Positions 7,606-11,101 of a stretch of DNA of 11,101 nt are shown here, in pieces. A model generated the notes under the pieces. It was not told the DNA's origin. It searched no databases and worked only from the letters and a program-made list of their open reading frames with translations. Source of the stretch: Burkholderiaceae bacterium (lineage in GTDB: Bacteria > Pseudomonadota > Gammaproteobacteria > Burkholderiales > Burkholderiaceae); the NCBI GenBank assembly GCA_947371415.1, contig CANBPJ010000053.1:1-11101 (forward strand). Reading direction: 5' to 3'. How positions within the stretch are numbered: the first letter of the stretch is position 1; the number at the start of each line of letters is the position of its first letter. Both the position numbers and the translations under genes were made by a program.

Positions 7606-7944
7606 ATGAAGCTAATCACATCCATTATTAAACCGTTCAAACTTGACGAAGTTCGCGAAGCCTTAGCTGAAGTGGGCGTCACTGGACTGACCGTGACTGA
7701 GGTCAAGGGTTTTGGTCGCCAAAAAGGTCATACCGAACTCTATCGTGGTGCTGAGTATGTAGTCGACTTTTTACCCAAAGTCAAAGTGGAGACAGTTGTT
7801 GCTGACGACCGCGTTGATTCAGCGATAGAAGCAATTACTAAAGCTGCTCGTACCGGCAAGATTGGTGATGGCAAGATTTTTGTTAGCCCAATTGAGCAAG
7901 CTATTCGCATTCGCACTGGCGAAACTAACGACTCAGCGGTATAA
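7606..7944 (+). CDS. glnB: Nitrogen regulatory PII protein
   Basis: This trimeric cytoplasmic signal protein reads 2-oxoglutarate, ATP and ADP, and is uridylylated by GlnD in response to glutamine. It adjusts targets such as GlnE, NtrB and AmtB. The 112-residue product has the full PII fold: the T-loop with Gln39 and the uridylylation site Tyr51 in ELYRGAEYVVDF, the B-loop TGKIGDGKIF at 83-92, and the C-loop RIRTGE at 101-106. The ATG has AAGGGG at 7595-7600, 5 bases away. The sequence and the place after nadE, with no amtB nearby, favour GlnB over GlnK, though paralogues are hard to separate by sequence alone. No terminator with its own T tract follows on this strand. Confidence 0.95.
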   Translation: MKLITSIIKPFKLDEVREALAEVGVTGLTVTEVKGFGRQKGHTELYRGAEYVVDFLPKVKVETVVADDRVDSAIEAITKAARTGKIGDGKIFVSPIEQAIRIRTGETNDSAV

Positions 7945-7955
7945 AAACTGCCATC

Positions 7956-7985
7956 AAAAAACGCCGACTCCTTCGGAGTTAGCGT
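7956..7985 (-). terminator. Intrinsic terminator of the RodZ-like gene, overlapping its stop codon
   Basis: Read on the minus strand, ACGC-TA-ACTCC-GAA-GGAGT-CG-GCGT forms a hairpin (two paired blocks of 4 and 5 bp around a 2x2 internal loop, 3-base loop) followed by a T6 run. The stop codon TAA (7979-7981) lies inside the left arm. For glnB on the plus strand the same hairpin exists but no T run follows it, so termination should be mainly for the minus-strand gene. Confidence 0.8.
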
Positions 7986-9031
7986 AACTGAGCATCCGTC
8001 CGATCAGCAAGCGGAGTGATTGCTTCAGAGGCCTCCAAAATCAGTGTTTTGGTATTGAGATTGGATAGCCGTACTTTTGCCCCCTGGAAAAATACATCCA
8101 TCTGACTCAAGCCAGTGGTCAGCAGCTTAAATGGCGGCTTGCCATAAAAAGATACGCCCACCCCATTCTCAAGCAGTTTATTTTGAACCTTGCCAGATGC
8201 ATCAATCACGCAAACAGTCTGCGTTGATTTAGTCTGCACATAAACTAGATCAGCCGGTTTACGAGGCGCTTCTGGCTTGTAACTAACAATATCCTCCTCA
8301 GCAGGGCAAACTCCAGGGGTATCTGCAGGAATGATTGAGCCTGCAGTCACGCTGGCTGGTGTCGCTATAGGGGCAGGTTCAACTGGTGTCGCCAACGTTG
8401 ACGGGGCTGCCTCAATCACCTCCTCTTTAACAAGGATGATTTCTTCTGGCTTGTCTGCAAAAAATAATGGTCGCAAATTAATCGCTGAAAATACGAGGGT
8501 CGCAAGTACGCTGAGCCAAATAAAAGTCTTTTTTTGAGAAGTTGATTTTGACTTGGTCACCGCTCCAGTAAGAGGCGCTTCCTTGACGCGTACTTTTGCA
8601 ACAGGCTCATTTCTGTCTTCTGCAATTACCGTTACAGGTAACTGAGTCTCCTCCACCCGCTTATTGACTCGATCTGCATCTTGTTTTGCATCTACATTTC
8701 GGGCTTCGTCGGACTTAGAGGTTATTACAAGCCTAGCCTCTGCAATGGGAAGCTCCACTTGAGCTGCATTGAATTTTTCTGGGACTTGTGCATCGTAGTC
8801 AAATGCATCTTCATCACTTAATTTCAGAATCCCGGCCACCTTCTTGGCGGCGGTAACTTTAATTTGAGCGCCATAAAAAGAGCTTGTCTCGCCATTTTCA
8901 ATTTGCTCAATTTGGCGAGTCGATAGACAGGCCATGCCACCCAGATCCTTGGCGCTTAAGCCCAACTTTTCACGAGCCTTCGTAAAGGCCTCTTTGCGAA
9001 TCTTCTCTAGGGGCTTATAGTTTTTGGTCAC
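7979..9031 (-). CDS. RodZ-like membrane protein with N-terminal helix-turn-helix
   Basis: The role is not known. RodZ links MreB to the cell-wall elongation machinery, and its relatives share this architecture. Of 350 residues, about 10-75 form an XRE/RodZ-type helix-turn-helix (KAREKLGLSAKDLG...STRQIEQIENGE), and 76-165 are a charged linker. One membrane segment is at about 169-190, followed by a Pro/Ala/Val-rich periplasmic linker to about 240. The C-terminal beta domain (about 258-340) has the ASGK...LLENGVGVSFYGKPPFKL pattern of the RodZ C-terminal family (DUF4115). Cys242 and Cys274 in the periplasmic part could form a disulfide. It starts at GTG 9031 with poor ribosome binding; a stop four codons upstream rules out a longer start. 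It follows a response regulator gene by 69 bases, not the ispG/hisS genes usual beside rodZ, so it may be a paralogue. Confidence 0.85.
   Translation of the reverse strand: MTKNYKPLEKIRKEAFTKAREKLGLSAKDLGGMACLSTRQIEQIENGETSSFYGAQIKVTAAKKVAGILKLSDEDAFDYDAQVPEKFNAAQVELPIAEARLVITSKSDEARNVDAKQDADRVNKRVEETQLPVTVIAEDRNEPVAKVRVKEAPLTGAVTKSKSTSQKKTFIWLSVLATLVFSAINLRPLFFADKPEEIILVKEEVIEAAPSTLATPVEPAPIATPASVTAGSIIPADTPGVCPAEEDIVSYKPEAPRKPADLVYVQTKSTQTVCVIDASGKVQNKLLENGVGVSFYGKPPFKLLTTGLSQMDVFFQGAKVRLSNLNTKTLILEASEAITPLADRTDAQLR
8528..8534 (-). other. Slippery heptamer A AAA AAG in frame within the RodZ-like gene
   Basis: On the coding (minus) strand codons 166-168 read CAA AAA AAG, so the heptamer is in the exact phase for -1 slippage, as in E. 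coli dnaX. A -1 shift would add 16 residues and stop at TAA (8480-8478), just where the membrane segment should be, giving a soluble protein of about 184 residues with the helix-turn-helix. I see no upstream Shine-Dalgarno-like stimulator and no obvious downstream hairpin, so efficient use is unproven. Confidence 0.35.
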
Positions 9032-9071
9032 GAAAGCACTTTATGTGATTAATATTTCAAAAATGTTACCT

Positions 9072-9077
9072 ATCATA
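9072..9077 (-). promoter_or_regulatory. Possible -10 element for the RodZ-like gene
   Basis: TATGAT on the minus strand (5 of 6) lies 17 bases from a weak TTTCCC at 9095-9100 and would start transcription about 33 bases before the GTG. The gene may equally be co-transcribed with the response regulator, since no terminator is seen in the 69-base gap. Confidence 0.3.
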
Positions 9078-9100
9078 GAGCCTATATTTCATCAGGGAAA

Positions 9101-9739
9101 TTAGCCCAACAGCTGGTAATTCTGGAGATTCTCAAGATCAGATTCAAGGTACTTTGCAACCAATATTTGCACAGATTCCACATTCATCTTATCCATCACT
9201 CTAGCTTTATGGACTTTAATCGTGGCGTCGGTTGTCCCCAGTTTGACGGCAATGTCTTTATTAAGCAATCCTTTTACCAGCCAAAAGCAAACCTCCTTCT
9301 CTCTTGGAGTTAAGGTGGCGTAGTCCCTCTTAGTCTCCACCTCCTTCGAAAGGCGCCTTAACTGGTGCCTATCAAACTCAAGAGCATCAGCAACAGCCTT
9401 GAGTAAATCCTCCAAATTGAAGGGTTTGAAGAGGAAATCAACTGCGCCTTGTTTAAGACCTTTCACAATCTGATGGGGATGACTCTGTCCGCTCACAAAC
9501 ACAATCGGGGTTTTGCGACCAAGTTGCAGTAATTTTTCCTGCAAATCCAGGCCTGTCATATCTGGCATCTGCATATCCAATAGGATTACTGCCGGCGCTA
9601 CTGGGAGGGAGCACTCCAAAAATGTCGCCGCAGAGGAAAAGTCCTCAACGATATAACCAACATCTTTCAGCATCCTGCGCAAAGAGGTGCGCATCGACTC
9701 ATCGTCGTCAATTAGATAAATGTGACCAACTTTAGTCAT
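9101..9739 (-). CDS. FixJ/LuxR-type two-component response regulator
   Basis: This is a phosphorylation-controlled transcription factor; its target genes are unknown. The receiver domain spans residues about 5-120, with the acidic pocket Asp11-Asp13, phosphoacceptor Asp55 (in VILLDMQMPD), Ser83 and Lys105 (in FLFKPF). A linker helix leads to a LuxR/GerE helix-turn-helix at about 143-200 (LTPREKEV...TDATIKVHKARVMDKM). The 212-residue length and order match the FixJ/TtrR family. I chose ATG 9739, which starts directly before the first receiver strand; a TTG 11 codons upstream would add an unlikely hydrophobic tail. No Shine-Dalgarno precedes this ATG. No histidine kinase is in the window. The RodZ-like gene follows in the same direction, and ilvD diverges upstream. 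Confidence 0.93.
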   Translation of the reverse strand: MTKVGHIYLIDDDESMRTSLRRMLKDVGYIVEDFSSAATFLECSLPVAPAVILLDMQMPDMTGLDLQEKLLQLGRKTPIVFVSGQSHPHQIVKGLKQGAVDFLFKPFNLEDLLKAVADALEFDRHQLRRLSKEVETKRDYATLTPREKEVCFWLVKGLLNKDIAVKLGTTDATIKVHKARVMDKMNVESVQILVAKYLESDLENLQNYQLLG

Positions 9740-9797
9740 TGAATTTAAAAGAAAAAGTAATAGATAAAGCAATGTACTGCAGCTTTTTTAGGAAGGA

Positions 9798-9817
9798 TAT
9801 TAGCCTTCAAGCTAATA
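9798..9817. promoter_or_regulatory. Inverted repeat TATTAGC-N6-GCTAATA between the response regulator and ilvD
   Basis: Perfect 7-bp arms with a 6-base spacer (20 bases overall) lie 59-78 bases upstream of the response regulator ATG and about 150 bases upstream of ilvD. The size and position suit a dimeric DNA-binding protein, perhaps the LuxR-type regulator itself. There is no T tract at a terminator distance on either strand. The rest of 9740-9968 shows no gene or strong promoter that I can identify. Confidence 0.4.
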
Positions 9818-9968
9818 ATAGGGGTCAATCAGCAAATACAATAGAGAAATCTGTTTGTTGCGGTGCATCAGCGAATGACAGAAAAGGTGGCACAAACCCC
9901 TGCATTCCCTGTTGTCTCACGGCACAATAGAGCTTTTCGACAAATTCTTTTCTGGAGTCAATATCAGC

Positions 9969-11101
9969 ATGAAACGCCTTAATGAACGCTCGCGCAACGT
10001 CACCGAAGGGGTTGCTCGCGCACCCAATCGCTCAATGTATTACGCGATGGGCTATGAAGAGAAGGATTTCGTCAAGCCGATGGTCGGCGTGGCAAACGGT
10101 CACTCCACGATTACCCCATGCAACAGCGGCCTACAAAAGTTAGCTGATGCAGCAGTAATAGCGCTAGAAGAGGCTGGTGCAAAAGCGCAAATGTTTGGCA
10201 CCCCTACCGTTTCAGATGGTATTGGCATGGGTACGGAGGGCATGAAGTACTCCCTCATCTCCCGCGAAGTGATTGCTGACAGCATTGAAACCTGTGTCAA
10301 TGGTTTATGGCAAGACGGCGTTGTTGTTATCGGTGGTTGCGACAAAAACATGCCAGGTGGCATGATGGCGATGGCACGCACTAATGTACCAAGCATTTAT
10401 GTTTATGGTGGAACGATTAAGCCAGGCCATTACAAAGGCAAGGACCTCAACATTGTTTCTGCTTTTGAAGCTGTTGGTGAATTTACTTCAGGACGTATGA
10501 CGGAAGTAGACCTTAAAGGCGTTGAGCAGCATGCTTGTCCAGGCAGCGGCTCTTGCGGCGGCATGTATACCGCCAACACCATGAGCTCCTCGTTTGAAGC
10601 GCTTGGCATGAGCTTGCCCTACTCTTCCACGATGGCCAATGAAGATGCCGAGAAAGTCGCTAGCGCGCATGAGTCAGCCATTGTTTTAGTTGAGGCAATC
10701 AAAAATAACTTACGTCCACGTGACATCATCACTAAAAAATCGATTGAGAATGCAGTCAGCGTGATCATGGCAGTTGGTGGCTCCACTAATGCTGTACTTC
10801 ATTACCTGGCCATTACAAGCGCTGCCGAGATTGACTGGACGATTGATGACTTTGAACGTATTCGTAAGCGCGTTCCCGTCATTGTGGATATGAAACCCTC
10901 TGGCCAATATTTAGCCACCGACCTTCATCAAGCTGGCGGCATTCCACAGGTCATGAAGATCTTGCTCGATGGCGGACTCTTACATGGTGATTGCATGACC
11001 ATCACCGGCAAGACTATCGCCGAAACATTGCAAGATGTGCCCTCAGTTCCGCGCGCCGACCAAAAAGTCATTCGCACTCTTGATAACCCGCTGTACAAAC
11101 A
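9969..11101 (+). CDS. ilvD: Dihydroxy-acid dehydratase, N-terminal 377 codons (3' end outside window)
   Basis: IlvD dehydrates 2,3-dihydroxy-isovalerate and -methylvalerate to the 2-keto acids, the third common step of valine/isoleucine synthesis (also leading to leucine and pantothenate). The visible part has the three iron-sulfur ligands at Cys51 (ITPCNSG), Cys124 (GGCDKNMPGG) and Cys196 (GSGSCGGMYTANTM). Their spacing of 73 and 72 residues equals that of the [2Fe-2S] plant-type enzyme. Asp83 and Asp125-Lys126 are further metal and substrate ligands of the family. About two thirds of the usual 560 residues are seen. The ATG at 9969 follows a GGAG at 9954-9957, 11 bases away, slightly long. 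No leader peptide or attenuator is visible upstream. Confidence 0.96.
   Translation, partial: MKRLNERSRNVTEGVARAPNRSMYYAMGYEEKDFVKPMVGVANGHSTITPCNSGLQKLADAAVIALEEAGAKAQMFGTPTVSDGIGMGTEGMKYSLISREVIADSIETCVNGLWQDGVVVIGGCDKNMPGGMMAMARTNVPSIYVYGGTIKPGHYKGKDLNIVSAFEAVGEFTSGRMTEVDLKGVEQHACPGSGSCGGMYTANTMSSSFEALGMSLPYSSTMANEDAEKVASAHESAIVLVEAIKNNLRPRDIITKKSIENAVSVIMAVGGSTNAVLHYLAITSAAEIDWTIDDFERIRKRVPVIVDMKPSGQYLATDLHQAGGIPQVMKILLDGGLLHGDCMTITGKTIAETLQDVPSVPRADQKVIRTLDNPLYK

Noticed and set aside
9742..9772. Longer N-terminus for the response regulator starting at TTG 9772
   Set aside because: It adds 11 mainly hydrophobic residues before a receiver domain that normally starts within a few residues of Met; ATG 9739 fits the family.
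9772..9930. Small cysteine-rich reading frame (ATG 9772, 52 codons) between the response regulator and ilvD
   Set aside because: It has no ribosome binding site, no recognisable domain, and it lies over the presumed promoter region of both neighbours. The cysteine clusters at the end are suggestive but not enough.

Overview
The window looks like ordinary chromosome of a betaproteobacterium of the Burkholderiaceae, most likely Polynucleobacter or a close relative. This rests on protein sequence feel, moderate GC, and gene neighbourhoods (divergent ftsK/trxB; soluble pyrophosphatase followed by glutamine-dependent NAD synthetase and a PII protein). The genus is an inference. I see no mobile element, CRISPR array, tRNA or rRNA.

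Layout: (1) 1-2045, minus: ftsK, the DNA translocase of cell division, running off the left edge. (2) 2085-3041, plus: trxB, thioredoxin reductase, divergent from ftsK across only 39 bp; its perfect TATAAT lies so close to the ATG that the mRNA is probably leaderless. (3) 3062-3100: a perfect 18-bp hairpin with A/T tracts on both sides, a two-way terminator between the convergent trxB and hppA. (4) 3121-5181, minus: hppA, a membrane proton-pumping pyrophosphatase of the K+-independent type. (5) 5352-7944, plus: ppa (soluble pyrophosphatase), nadE (NAD synthetase) and glnB (PII nitrogen sensor). (6) 7979-9739, minus: a FixJ/LuxR-type response regulator followed by a RodZ-like membrane protein with a cytoplasmic helix-turn-helix; the last gene's terminator hairpin contains its own stop codon. 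(7) 9969 to the right edge, plus: ilvD, dihydroxy-acid dehydratase, incomplete.

How the genes fit together: the centre is organised around pyrophosphate and nitrogen/NAD metabolism. NadE releases PPi, ppa directly upstream destroys PPi, and the divergent hppA uses PPi to pump protons. PII, encoded next to nadE, senses 2-oxoglutarate and ATP/ADP and is known in another proteobacterium to control a glutamine-dependent NadE. The response regulator/RodZ-like pair has no adjacent histidine kinase and is the least understood part. The RodZ-like gene carries an A AAA AAG slippery heptamer in the reading frame just before its membrane segment; a -1 slip there would give a short soluble helix-turn-helix protein. 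That is the most speculative and most novel observation here.

The longest stretch without a gene is 9740-9968 (229 bases), which holds a 7-bp dyad and presumably promoters for the genes on either side.
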